In this document: piece after piece, positions 46,196-54,694 of the stretch
Position numbering within the stretch: the stretch's first letter is position 1
Layout: each line of letters opens with the position of its first letter
Assembly (NCBI RefSeq): GCF_000300335.1
Contig: NZ_AMRM01000007.1
Span: 1 to 64,000 of the forward strand
DNA: 64,000 nucleotides
Origin: Nitratireductor pacificus pht-3B
Lineage (GTDB): Bacteria; Pseudomonadota; Alphaproteobacteria; Rhizobiales; Rhizobiaceae
Direction: 5' to 3'
Made by a program: the position numbers and the translations under genes
Notes under the pieces: generated by a model
What the model was told of the DNA's origin: nothing
Seen by the model: the letters and a program-made list of their open reading frames with translations, nothing else
The model's database searches: none

Positions 46196-47344
46196 TCATT
46201 CGAAGACGATCGCCGGGGCCGCCTCGGCGCTTGCCTGCATGGCCAGGCTGAGCTGCGCCCGGACCTTCTCGGCGATGGCGCGGTACACTCTTGCCTGCGC
46301 GCCGTCGGGGTTCGACGCCACCACCGGGGTTCCGGCGTCCGAGGTCTCGCGCACGTCCATGGTCAGCGGCACCTCGCCCAGGAACGGCACGCCGAGCCGC
46401 TCCGCCTCCGCCCGCGCGCCGCCATGGCCGAAAATGTCGTAGCGGGCACCGGTGTCGGGGGCAAGGAAGTAGCTCATGTTCTCGACCAAGCCGAGCAGGG
46501 GAACGTCGACCCGCCTGAACATGTTGAGGCCCTTGCGCGCGTCGATCAGCGCCAGGTCCTGCGGGGTGGAGACGATGACGGCGCCGGCGAGCGGAACCTG
46601 CTGCGCCATCGTCAGCTGGGCGTCGCCCGTGCCGGGCGGCATGTCGACCACCAGCACGTCGAGCGGTCCCCAGGCCACCTCGCGGAGCATCTGCCGCAGC
46701 GCCGAGACGACCATCGGGCCGCGCCAGATCATCGGCGTGTCTTCCTCCACCAGGAAGCCCATCGACATGACCTTGACGCCATAGGCCTCCATCGGCTTCA
46801 GCACCTTGCCGCCGGCCGTCTCGGGCTTGCCCTTGAGGCCGAGCAGGCGCGGCATGGAGGGGCCGTAGATGTCGGCGTCCAGAATGCCGACGGAAAGGCC
46901 GAGCGCCTTCAGCCCGAGCGCCAGATTGACGGCGGTCGTGGACTTGCCGACGCCGCCCTTGCCACTCGCGACGGCGATGATGGCCTCGATGCCGGGCACG
47001 TCCTGTTTGGCGGGCTGCTGCTGGGCGGGGGGGGCTGCCGGCCGCGCCGGGGCGGGTCGCGCCGGCTGCTGCGCGGTGGTGCCCATGCCGCCGCCCTGCT
47101 TCTCGGCGGTCAGCGCCACCATCGCCCCCCTGACGCCGGGCAGCGTCTTGACCGCATTCTCGGCGGCCTGGCGCAGCGGCTCCAGTTCCTGCGCCTGCCT
47201 CGCCGGCACGGTGATGGAGAAGAACACCTTGCTGTCGGCGATGAAGATCTCCGAGACCATTCCGAGCGAGACGATGTCGCCTTCGAGGTTCGGTCCCTTG
47301 ACCGATCTCAATCGGTCGATGACGGTCTGTCTGTCGAGAGTCAT
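46196..47344 (-). CDS. apbC: Mrp/ApbC/NBP35 family P-loop ATPase (iron-sulfur cluster carrier)
   Basis: The 382-residue protein has an N-terminal DUF59/MIP18 domain (residues 5-75), a Pro/Ala/Gln-rich linker, and a ParA-like ATPase with Walker A ASGKGGVGKSTTAVNLA near residue 128, DADIYGPSMPRLLG and VDMPPGTGDAQLTMAQQ. Such proteins carry Fe-S clusters to apoproteins. The CxxC motif usual near the C-terminus is absent (NMSYFLAPDTGARYDIFG), so cluster binding, if any, differs. ATG 47344; a long upstream open frame is antisense to the LysR gene. It lies 97 bp upstream of paaG on the same strand. Confidence 0.9.
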   Translation of the reverse strand: MTLDRQTVIDRLRSVKGPNLEGDIVSLGMVSEIFIADSKVFFSITVPARQAQELEPLRQAAENAVKTLPGVRGAMVALTAEKQGGGMGTTAQQPARPAPARPAAPPAQQQPAKQDVPGIEAIIAVASGKGGVGKSTTAVNLALGLKALGLSVGILDADIYGPSMPRLLGLKGKPETAGGKVLKPMEAYGVKVMSMGFLVEEDTPMIWRGPMVVSALRQMLREVAWGPLDVLVVDMPPGTGDAQLTMAQQVPLAGAVIVSTPQDLALIDARKGLNMFRRVDVPLLGLVENMSYFLAPDTGARYDIFGHGGARAEAERLGVPFLGEVPLTMDVRETSDAGTPVVASNPDGAQARVYRAIAEKVRAQLSLAMQASAEAAPAIVFE

Positions 47345-47488
47345 GTGCCTCTGCCTCTGTTTGTTCCCAGATAATGCAGAATGGGGCGGGGGCCAAGGGA
47401 GACGGATCGTCGCCACCCCGCAGGGGGTGCGTTGCGGCACATCGCATCCGCATTGCAGGCGGGTGCGCGCTTCTGTAGCGTCGCGCCC

Positions 47489-48385
47489 ATGATCGACAAG
47501 CTGGAATTCTTCATCGCGCTCGCCAAGGAGCGGCATTTCGGCAGGGCGGCGGCCGAGCTGGGCATCACGCAGCCCACGCTGTCGGCGGCCATCAAGCAGC
47601 TGGAAGACCAGCTCGGCGTGATGCTGGTGCAGCGCGGCTCGCGCTTCCAGGGGCTGACGCCGGAAGGCCAGCGCGTTCTCGAATGGGCGCGCCGCATCGT
47701 CGGCGACACGCGCACCCTGCGCGCCGAGATGAAGGCGGCACGGCGCGGCCTCGCCGGCCATGTGCGCATCGCCGCCATCCCGACGGCGCTCGCCATGGTG
47801 CCCGAGCTGACGACGCCGTTCCGCGAAAAACACCCCGAGGTGACCTTCTCGATCATCTCGCGCACCTCGCTTGAAGTGCTCTCCCTCCTGGAGAATTTCG
47901 AGATCGACATCGGCATCACCTATCTCGACAACGAGCCGCTCGGCCATGTGGCGTCCGTGCCGCTTTATTCCGAGCGCTACCAGCTCATCACGGCGGCCAC
48001 GAACCGCTATGCCGAGCGGGAGGCGATAAGCTGGGCGGAGGTAGCGGAGCTGCCGCTGTGCCTCCTGACGCCCGACATGCAGAACAGGCGCATCATCAAC
48101 CAGCACCTCGAGGAGGTCGGCGCGACCGCGCATCCGACGCTGGAATCGAACTCGATGATCGTTCTGTTCTCGCATATCCGCACCGGGAAATGGTCGTCCA
48201 TCATGCCGCTCAACCTGGCGGAAGTGCTTGGTTTCTCGGAGCCGATCCGCGCCATCCCGATCGTCGAGCCGGACGCCAGCCATCTGGTCGGCGTGGTGGC
48301 GGTCGAGCGCGAGCCGCACACGCCGCTGGTCTCCGCCCTTTTGTACGAGGCGCGGCTGGCGGCGGAGCGTTTCGCGCAAGATTGA
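47489..48385 (+). CDS. LysR family regulator, probable fds operon activator
   Basis: A 298-residue LysR protein with the N-terminal wHTH (KLEFFIALAKERHFGRAAAEL then QPTLSAAIKQLEDQLG) and a C-terminal effector domain. It lies directly upstream of and parallel to the formate dehydrogenase operon, where related genes are called fdsR or fdwR-like; it probably activates fds in response to formate or Mo/W. ATG 47489 has no clear ribosome site. The stop codon overlaps the GATAG-N7-CTATC palindrome. Confidence 0.88.
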   Translation: MIDKLEFFIALAKERHFGRAAAELGITQPTLSAAIKQLEDQLGVMLVQRGSRFQGLTPEGQRVLEWARRIVGDTRTLRAEMKAARRGLAGHVRIAAIPTALAMVPELTTPFREKHPEVTFSIISRTSLEVLSLLENFEIDIGITYLDNEPLGHVASVPLYSERYQLITAATNRYAEREAISWAEVAELPLCLLTPDMQNRRIINQHLEEVGATAHPTLESNSMIVLFSHIRTGKWSSIMPLNLAEVLGFSEPIRAIPIVEPDASHLVGVVAVEREPHTPLVSALLYEARLAAERFAQD

Positions 48386-48400
48386 TAGAGATTTTCTATC
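48384..48400. promoter_or_regulatory. Inverted repeat upstream of fdsG, candidate LysR box
   Basis: GATAG-N7-CTATC spans 48384-48400, starting inside the LysR gene's TGA stop and 82 bp before fdsG. The size and T/A-rich spacer fit a LysR-type regulatory box. Confidence 0.5.
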
Positions 48401-48481
48401 GATCGACGGATATGCTGTATTGATCCTTGGTCCGGATTTGGTTCTCCTCCAGACGAGCATCGTTAGGGAGGGCGCTGCAAG

Positions 48482-48955
48482 ATGCAGCACGCACGTACCG
48501 AAATCGCTTCCGCCGTCCAGCCGATCATCGAACGGTGGAAGGGCGAAGAAGGCCCGCTTCTGCCAATTCTGAATGGCATTCAGCGGGAACTCGGCCATGT
48601 GCCGCGCGACAGCATCCCCGTCATCGCCGAGGCGCTGAACCTGACACGCGCTGAGGTCTATGGCGTCGTCTCCTTCTATCACGACTACCGCGACAAGCCG
48701 GCGGGGCGCCATGTGCTGAAACTGTGCCGGGCGGAAGCCTGCCAGTCCATGGGCGGCGACGCCGTGGCCGAGAAATTGCAGAAACTGCTCGGCATCGCCT
48801 TCCATGAAACCTCCGTCGACGGCGCGGTGACGCTGGAGCCGGTCTATTGCCTGGGTCTCTGCGCCTGCGCGCCCTCGGCCATGCTCGACGGCGAGGTGAT
48901 CGGCAGGCTCGATGACGCGAAGGCCGAAGAGATCGCCGCGGAGGTCCGGGCATGA
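48482..48955 (+). CDS. fdsG: FdsG, NAD-dependent formate dehydrogenase gamma subunit
   Basis: FdsG resembles NuoE and carries a 2Fe-2S cluster that helps pass electrons from FdsA to FdsB. The 157-residue protein has the cysteine pairs LCRAEACQSMGG and YCLGLCACAPSAMLDG in the thioredoxin-like domain, after a helical N-terminus (VYGVVSFYHDYRDKPAGRH). ATG 48482 is the first gene of the fds operon, 96 bp after the LysR gene; its stop overlaps fdsB as ATGA. Confidence 0.93.
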   Translation: MQHARTEIASAVQPIIERWKGEEGPLLPILNGIQRELGHVPRDSIPVIAEALNLTRAEVYGVVSFYHDYRDKPAGRHVLKLCRAEACQSMGGDAVAEKLQKLLGIAFHETSVDGAVTLEPVYCLGLCACAPSAMLDGEVIGRLDDAKAEEIAAEVRA

Positions 48956-50508
48956 CGCTGAAGATTTACATCCCCCGCGATTCCGGCGCGCTGGCGCTGG
49001 GCGCCGAGAAGGTCGCCCGCGCCGTCGGGGCCGAGATCGCCGGTCGCGATATCGACGCGACGGTGGTCCGCAACGGCTCGCGCGGCCTCTACTGGCTGGA
49101 GCCGATGGTCGAGGTGGAGACGCCCGCCGGCCGCGTCGCCTATGGCCCGGTGACGGCCGACGACGTTGCCGGCCTGTTCGATGCCGGGCTGGCCGAAGGA
49201 GGCGACCACGCGCTGTGCCTCGGCGATCCCGAGGCGATCCCCTTCCTGGCGAAACAGACCCGTCTGACCTTCGCCCGCTGCGGCATCACCGACCCGGTCT
49301 CGCTGGCCGACTACGAGGCGCATGGCGGCCTCGGCGGCCTGCGCAACGCGCTTGCGAAGACGCCGCTGGAGATCATCGAAGAGGTGACCGAATCCGGTCT
49401 GCGCGGCCGCGGCGGCGCGGGCTTCCCGACGGGCATCAAGTGGAAGACGGTGCACGATACGGCCGGTCCGCAGAAATACATCGTCTGCAATGCGGACGAG
49501 GGCGATTCCGGCACCTTCTCCGACCGCATGATCATGGAAGGCGATCCCTTCGTCCTCGTCGAGGGCATGACCATCGCCGGTGTCGCGACGGGCGCCACGA
49601 AAGGCTATATCTACCTGCGCTCGGAGTATCCGAACGCCCACCGCATCCTCAACGAAGCCATCGACGCCGCGCGCCAGGCCGGCATCCTCGGCAAGAGCGT
49701 GCTCGGCTCGCAATACGCGTTCGACATGGAGGTGCGCGTCGGCGCCGGCGCCTATGTCTGCGGCGAGGAGACGGCGCTGCTCGACAGCCTCGAGGGAAAA
49801 CGCGGCCAGGTGCGCGCCAAGCCGCCGCTGCCCGCGCATGAGGGCTTGTTCGGCCGGCCGACCGTGATCAACAACGTCATCTCGCTCGCGTCCGTGCCGA
49901 TCATCCTCGACAAGGGCGGTGCCTATTACCGCGATTTCGGCATGGGCCGCTCGCGCGGCACGATCCCGATCCAGATCACGGGCAACGTGAAACATGGCGG
50001 CCTGTTCGAGGCGGCCTTCGGCATGACGCTGGGCGAGATCGTTGACGAGATCGGCGGCGGCACGGCGACGGGCCGCCCGGTGCGCGCTGTGCAGGTGGGC
50101 GGGCCGCTCGGCGCCTATTTCCCGCGCGATCTGTTCGACACGCCCTTCGACTACGAGGCCTTCGCCGCCAAGGACGGCCTGATCGGCCATGCCGGCATCG
50201 TGGTCTTCGACGACACGGTGGACATGCTGAAGCAGGCGCGCTTCGCGATGGAATTCTGCGCCGTGGAGAGCTGCGGTAAGTGCACGCCCTGCCGCGTTGG
50301 CTCGACGCGCGGCGTCGAGGTGCTCGACCGCCTGAGAAAGGGCGTCGCGCCGGAAGCGCAGATCGAGATTGTCACCGATCTCTGCAACACGATGAAATTC
50401 GGGTCGCTGTGCGCGCTTGGCGGTTTCACGCCCTATCCCGTGATGAGCGCGCTCACCCATTTCCCGGAAGACTTCCGCCCCGCGCCCGTGCGCGAAGCGG
50501 CGGAATAG
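48952..50508 (+). CDS. fdsB: FdsB, NAD-dependent formate dehydrogenase beta subunit
   Basis: FdsB holds FMN and the NAD+ site, like NuoF. The 518-residue protein has an N-terminal thioredoxin-like part, the FMN/NAD motifs GLRGRGGAGFPTGIKWK, ADEGDSGTFSDRMIMEGDP and YVCGEETALLDSLEGKRG, and a C-terminal 4Fe-4S motif ESCGKCTPCRVGSTRGVE. It starts at ATG 48952, overlapping fdsG. It is separated by 11 nt from fdsA, whose start has AGGAGG. Confidence 0.95.
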   Translation: MTLKIYIPRDSGALALGAEKVARAVGAEIAGRDIDATVVRNGSRGLYWLEPMVEVETPAGRVAYGPVTADDVAGLFDAGLAEGGDHALCLGDPEAIPFLAKQTRLTFARCGITDPVSLADYEAHGGLGGLRNALAKTPLEIIEEVTESGLRGRGGAGFPTGIKWKTVHDTAGPQKYIVCNADEGDSGTFSDRMIMEGDPFVLVEGMTIAGVATGATKGYIYLRSEYPNAHRILNEAIDAARQAGILGKSVLGSQYAFDMEVRVGAGAYVCGEETALLDSLEGKRGQVRAKPPLPAHEGLFGRPTVINNVISLASVPIILDKGGAYYRDFGMGRSRGTIPIQITGNVKHGGLFEAAFGMTLGEIVDEIGGGTATGRPVRAVQVGGPLGAYFPRDLFDTPFDYEAFAAKDGLIGHAGIVVFDDTVDMLKQARFAMEFCAVESCGKCTPCRVGSTRGVEVLDRLRKGVAPEAQIEIVTDLCNTMKFGSLCALGGFTPYPVMSALTHFPEDFRPAPVREAAE

Positions 50509-50519
50509 GAGGAAGCACC

Positions 50520-53405
50520 ATGTGTGGAACCGAAAACCGCTTCGTCGAGGAAATCGACTATGGCACGCCGGCAGCCAGATCCGACAAGACGGTGACGCTG
50601 ACCATCGACGGCCGGTCCGTGACCGTGCCGGAGGGCACGTCGATCATGCGCGCCGCCCGGGAAGCCGGCGTGGTCGTGCCGAAACTCTGCGCCAACGACA
50701 TGGTCAAGAGCTTCGGCTCCTGCCGGCTGTGCCTTGTCGAGATCGAGGGCCGCAACGGCACGCCCGCCTCCTGCACCACGCCGGCGGCGGACGGCATTTC
50801 GGTCAGTACCGGAACGGAGCGGCTCCAGTCCATCCGCCGCGGCGTGATGGAACTCTACATGTCCGATCACCCGGCCGATTGCGCCGCATGCGCCGCTGGC
50901 GATTGCGAGATGGCACATATGGCCGAGACGGTCGGCCTCAGCGGGAACCGCTATGGCATGGAAGGCGCCAACCATCTGGCGCCGTCGGTCGACGATCACG
51001 GCATCAACTTCAAGGAACTGGACGTCTCCAACCCCTATTTTGCCTATGACCCGGCGAAGTGCATCGTCTGCTCCTTATGCGTGCGTGCCTGTGAAGAACA
51101 GCAGGGCACCTTCGCGCTGACGGTCGAGGGGCGCGGCTTCGAAAGCCGCATCACCGCCGGCATGGACGAACCCTTCCTGCAATCGGAATGCGTATCCTGC
51201 GGCGCCTGCGTGCAGGCCTGCCCGACCGGCGCGCTGCAGGAAAAATCCGTCATCGAGATGGGCATGCCCGATCATTCCGAGATCACCACCTGCGCCTATT
51301 GCGGCGTCGGCTGCTCGTTCAAGGCGGAGATGAAGGGCGAGGAAGTCGTCCGCATGGTGCCCTACAAGGACGGCAAGGCCAATCGCGGCCATTCCTGCGT
51401 CAAGGGCCGCTTCGCCTATGGCTATGCCACCCACAAGGACCGCATCCTCAACCCGATGATCCGCGAGAAGATCAGCGATCCGTGGCGCGAGGTGACCTGG
51501 GAGGAAGCTTATTCCCATGTGGCGAGCGAGTTCCGCCGCATCCAGCACCAGTACGGCCGGGGCGCCGTGGGCGGCATCACCTCGTCGCGCTGCACCAACG
51601 AGGAGACCTATCTCGTCCAGAAACTGGTGCGCCAGGGCTTTGGCAACAACAATGTCGACACCTGCGCGCGCGTCTGCCACTCGCCGACCGGCTACGGGCT
51701 GAAGACCACCTTCGGCACCTCCGCCGGCACGCAGGATTTCGATTCGGTCGAGCAGACCGACGTCGTGCTGGTCATCGGCGCCAATCCGACTGACGGCCAC
51801 CCGGTCTTCGCCTCACGCCTGAAGAAGCGCCTGCGCGAGGGCGCGAAGCTGATCGTCATCGACCCGCGCCGCATCGACCTCGTGCGCACGCCGCATGTGG
51901 AGGCAAGCTACCACCTGCCGCTCAGGCCGGGCACCAATGTCGCCGTCCTGACCGCCCTTGCCCATGTCATCGTTTCCGAGGGCCTGTTCGACGAAGCCTT
52001 CATCCGCGAGCGCTGCGACTGGGACGAGTTCCAGGACTGGGCGAGCTTCGTCCTCCAGCCGGAAAATAGCCCGGAAGCCGTCGAGAAGGCGTCGGGCGTC
52101 TCGGCCGAACTGATCCGCGGCGCGGCGCGCCTCTACGCCACCGGCGGCAATGGCGCGATCTATTACGGCCTCGGCGTCACCGAGCACAGCCAGGGATCGA
52201 CCACGGTGATGGCGATCGCCAACCTCGCCATGGCGACCGGCAATCTCGGCCGGCCGGGCGTCGGCGTGAACCCGCTGCGCGGCCAGAACAACGTGCAGGG
52301 CGCCTGCGACATGGGCTCCTTCCCGCACGAGATGCCAGGCTATCGCCACATCTCCGAGGATGCGACGCGCGCCATTTACGAGAGCCTGTGGGGCGTCAAG
52401 CTCGACAACGAGCCGGGCCTCCGGATCCCGAACATGCTGGATGCCGCCGTGGAAGGCTCCTTCAAGGCGCTTTATGTCCAGGGCGAGGACATCCTGCAAT
52501 CGGATCCCAACACGCACCATGTGGCCGCCGGCCTCGAAGCGATGGAATGCGTTGTCGTCCATGACCTGTTCCTGAACGAGACGGCCAACTACGCCCATGT
52601 GTTCCTGCCGGGATCGACCTTCCTCGAGAAGGACGGAACCTTCACCAATGCCGAGCGGCGCATCAACCGCGTGCGCAAGGTGATGGCGCCGAAGAATGGC
52701 TATGCCGATTGGGAAGTGACGCAGGAAATGGCCCGCGCCATGGGCCAGGACTGGACCTATGCGCATCCCTCCGAGATCATGGACGAGATCGCGGCCACCA
52801 CGCCAAGCTTTGCCGGCGTGACCTATGATCTGCTGGAGCGCGAAGGCTCCGTGCAGTGGCCATGCAACGAGAAGGCGCCGACCGGCACGCCGGTCATGCA
52901 TATCGGCGGCTTCGTACGCGGCAAGGGCAAGTTCGTCCGCACCGCCTATGTGGCGACCGACGAGAAGGTCGGCCCGCGCTTCCCGCTGCTGCTCACCACC
53001 GGCCGCATCCTGTCGCAGTACAATGTCGGGGCGCAGACGCGCCGCACCGACAACGTTCTCTGGCACGACGAGGACCTCCTGGAGATCCATCCCTTCGACG
53101 CCGAGAACCGGGGCATCCGGGACCGCGACTGGGTGAAGCTGAAGAGCCGTTCCGGCGAGACGAGCCTGCGCGCCAGGATCACCGAGCGTGTCGCGCCGGG
53201 CGTCGTCTACACCACCTTCCACCACCCGGCGACGCAGGCCAATGTGGTGACCACCGAATATTCCGACTGGGCGACCAACTGCCCCGAATACAAGGTCACG
53301 GCCGTCGAGGTCTCCCCCTCCAACGGGCCGACCGAATGGCAGGAAGACTACGACGCGCACGCAAAGAAGAGCCGCCGCATCGTGCATGTGGAGGCGGCGG
53401 AGTAG
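50520..53405 (+). CDS. fdsA: FdsA, NAD-dependent formate dehydrogenase alpha (Mo-bisMGD) subunit
   Basis: FdsA oxidises formate at a molybdenum bis-MGD centre. From ATG 50520 (AGGAGG just upstream) it has 961 residues: a 2Fe-2S ferredoxin-like domain (about 23-100), a His/Cys 4Fe-4S motif HPADCAACAAGDC, two 4Fe-4S motifs (CIVCSLCVRAC and CVSCGACVQACP), a further CAYCGVGC cluster site, then the large Mo domain with catalytic Cys386-His387 in ARVCHSPTGYG. The longer open frame from 50280 lies in fdsB. It probably reduces FdsB/G; the cluster chain is as in Rhodobacter capsulatus. Confidence 0.95.
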   Translation: MCGTENRFVEEIDYGTPAARSDKTVTLTIDGRSVTVPEGTSIMRAAREAGVVVPKLCANDMVKSFGSCRLCLVEIEGRNGTPASCTTPAADGISVSTGTERLQSIRRGVMELYMSDHPADCAACAAGDCEMAHMAETVGLSGNRYGMEGANHLAPSVDDHGINFKELDVSNPYFAYDPAKCIVCSLCVRACEEQQGTFALTVEGRGFESRITAGMDEPFLQSECVSCGACVQACPTGALQEKSVIEMGMPDHSEITTCAYCGVGCSFKAEMKGEEVVRMVPYKDGKANRGHSCVKGRFAYGYATHKDRILNPMIREKISDPWREVTWEEAYSHVASEFRRIQHQYGRGAVGGITSSRCTNEETYLVQKLVRQGFGNNNVDTCARVCHSPTGYGLKTTFGTSAGTQDFDSVEQTDVVLVIGANPTDGHPVFASRLKKRLREGAKLIVIDPRRIDLVRTPHVEASYHLPLRPGTNVAVLTALAHVIVSEGLFDEAFIRERCDWDEFQDWASFVLQPENSPEAVEKASGVSAELIRGAARLYATGGNGAIYYGLGVTEHSQGSTTVMAIANLAMATGNLGRPGVGVNPLRGQNNVQGACDMGSFPHEMPGYRHISEDATRAIYESLWGVKLDNEPGLRIPNMLDAAVEGSFKALYVQGEDILQSDPNTHHVAAGLEAMECVVVHDLFLNETANYAHVFLPGSTFLEKDGTFTNAERRINRVRKVMAPKNGYADWEVTQEMARAMGQDWTYAHPSEIMDEIAATTPSFAGVTYDLLEREGSVQWPCNEKAPTGTPVMHIGGFVRGKGKFVRTAYVATDEKVGPRFPLLLTTGRILSQYNVGAQTRRTDNVLWHDEDLLEIHPFDAENRGIRDRDWVKLKSRSGETSLRARITERVAPGVVYTTFHHPATQANVVTTEYSDWATNCPEYKVTAVEVSPSNGPTEWQEDYDAHAKKSRRIVHVEAAE

Positions 53406-53434
53406 GAGCGATGCTGGTCTGTGGTGGTGCAGTT

Positions 53435-53592
53435 GCCCCCCTCTGGCCTGCCGGCCATCTCCCCCTCAAGGGGGGAGATCAGGCGGTGGGATGGTTTTTG
53501 CCAATCGCTCAAGTAGACAAGAAGGCGGCGGGTCCGTGCCACTCAATCTCCCCCCTTGAGGGGGAGATGCCTAGCAAGGCAGAGGGGGGTAT
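53435..53592. repeat. Palindromic intergenic element, family A copy 4
   Basis: Same arms as the elements near 2031, 4072 and 20421, with a unique centre. It is inside the fds operon, between fdsA and fdhD. Such a stem-loop could separate the stability of the structural and accessory parts of the mRNA. Confidence 0.85.
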
Positions 53593-53616
53593 CGCCGCCG
53601 CGAGGTTTCAATCGCT

Positions 53617-54444
53617 ATGACACGCCTTCCCGCCACCGCCCGTGTCACCCGCACCGCCCGCCGCACCGGCGGGACGGCGGTTGCCGCGCGCGCGGTGCCG
53701 GAAGAGATGCCCATCGCGCTGTCCTATGGCGGCACGACCCATGCGGTGATGATGGCGACGCCGGCAGATCTCGAGGATTTCGCCCTGGGTTTCAGCATCA
53801 CGGAAGGCATCGTCGCGACGGCCGAGGAGATCGAGAGCATCGAGGTTCAGGAACTCGGCGCCGGGATCGACCTGCAGATCCGCCTGCGCGACAAGGCAAA
53901 CAAGCGCTTCGAGGCGCGCCGGCGCCGGCTTGCCGGCCCGGTCGGCTGTGGCCTGTGCGGCATCGAGAGCATCGACGAGGCGATGCGTGCGGTGCCGGCG
54001 GTTGGCGACGACGGTTTCATCCTTTCGTCGGGCGATATCACCCGCGCTGTCACGCAGCTCTCGACCCACCAGAAGCTGCACAATGAGACCGGCGCGGTGC
54101 ATGCGGCGGGTTTTTATGTTGCCGGCAAAGGAATTGTCGCGGCGCGCGAGGATGTGGGGCGCCACAACGCGCTCGACAAGCTCGCCGGCGCGCTCGCCCG
54201 GGCCGGTGTCGACGGGGCGTCGGGCGCGGTGGTCGTCACCTCGCGCGTCTCCGTCGAGATGGTACAGAAGGCGGCGTCGATGGGCGCGCCGCTGATCGCC
54301 GCCGTCTCAGCGCCCACCGCGCTGGCGATCCGCACCGCCGAAGCGGCCGGCATGACGCTCGTCGCACTGGTGCGCGGCGAGGAGTTCGACATTTTCACCC
54401 ATCCCGAACGCGTGACGATTGGAGCGGCCAGACATGTCGCATGA
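53617..54444 (+). CDS. fdhD: FdhD, formate dehydrogenase accessory sulfurtransferase (FdsC-type)
   Basis: FdhD/FdsC passes sulfur to the molybdenum cofactor and helps insert it into FdsA. The 275-residue protein has the CxxC motif in GCGLCGIESIDEA, the DVGRHNALDKLAG block and the GDHHV-like EMVQKAASMGAPLIAAVSAPT region. ATG 53617 follows a family A repeat by 25 bp; the ribosome site is weak. Its last 11 nt overlap fdsD. Confidence 0.93.
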   Translation: MTRLPATARVTRTARRTGGTAVAARAVPEEMPIALSYGGTTHAVMMATPADLEDFALGFSITEGIVATAEEIESIEVQELGAGIDLQIRLRDKANKRFEARRRRLAGPVGCGLCGIESIDEAMRAVPAVGDDGFILSSGDITRAVTQLSTHQKLHNETGAVHAAGFYVAGKGIVAAREDVGRHNALDKLAGALARAGVDGASGAVVVTSRVSVEMVQKAASMGAPLIAAVSAPTALAIRTAEAAGMTLVALVRGEEFDIFTHPERVTIGAARHVA

Positions 54445-54679
54445 CAAGAAGTTCAACACCGGCGAGGAGCATCTGATCTACATGGCGAACCAGATCGCCA
54501 CGTTCTTCACATCACAGCCGGGCAACCATGCGGCGAAGGGCGTGGCCGACCACATCAACAGCTTCTGGGAGCCGCGCATGCGCCGCCACCTGTTCGAGAT
54601 CATCGAGCGTGGCGGACAGGGGCTGTCACCGCTCGTTCTGGAAGCCGCCGAAAGCATCCGCCGACCGAAAGCCGCCTGA
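54434..54679 (+). CDS. fdsD: FdsD, formate dehydrogenase delta subunit
   Basis: FdsD is a small protein needed for maturation of the FdsABG complex. The 81-residue product has the family features EEHLIYMANQIATFFTSQPG and HINSFWEPRMRRHLFEII. ATG 54434 has GGAG 9 nt upstream and lies inside the fdhD 3' end. It is the last gene of the operon, convergent with the EF-Ts/DUF4180 fusion gene 16 bp away. Confidence 0.92.
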   Translation: MSHDKKFNTGEEHLIYMANQIATFFTSQPGNHAAKGVADHINSFWEPRMRRHLFEIIERGGQGLSPLVLEAAESIRRPKAA

Positions 54680-54694
54680 GGGCCGGGCCGGCCT

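Noticed and set aside
54680-54694. Terminator between fdsD and the EF-Ts/DUF4180 gene
   Set aside because: Only a short GGCCGG/CCGGCC dyad without a T-tract is present; too weak to call.
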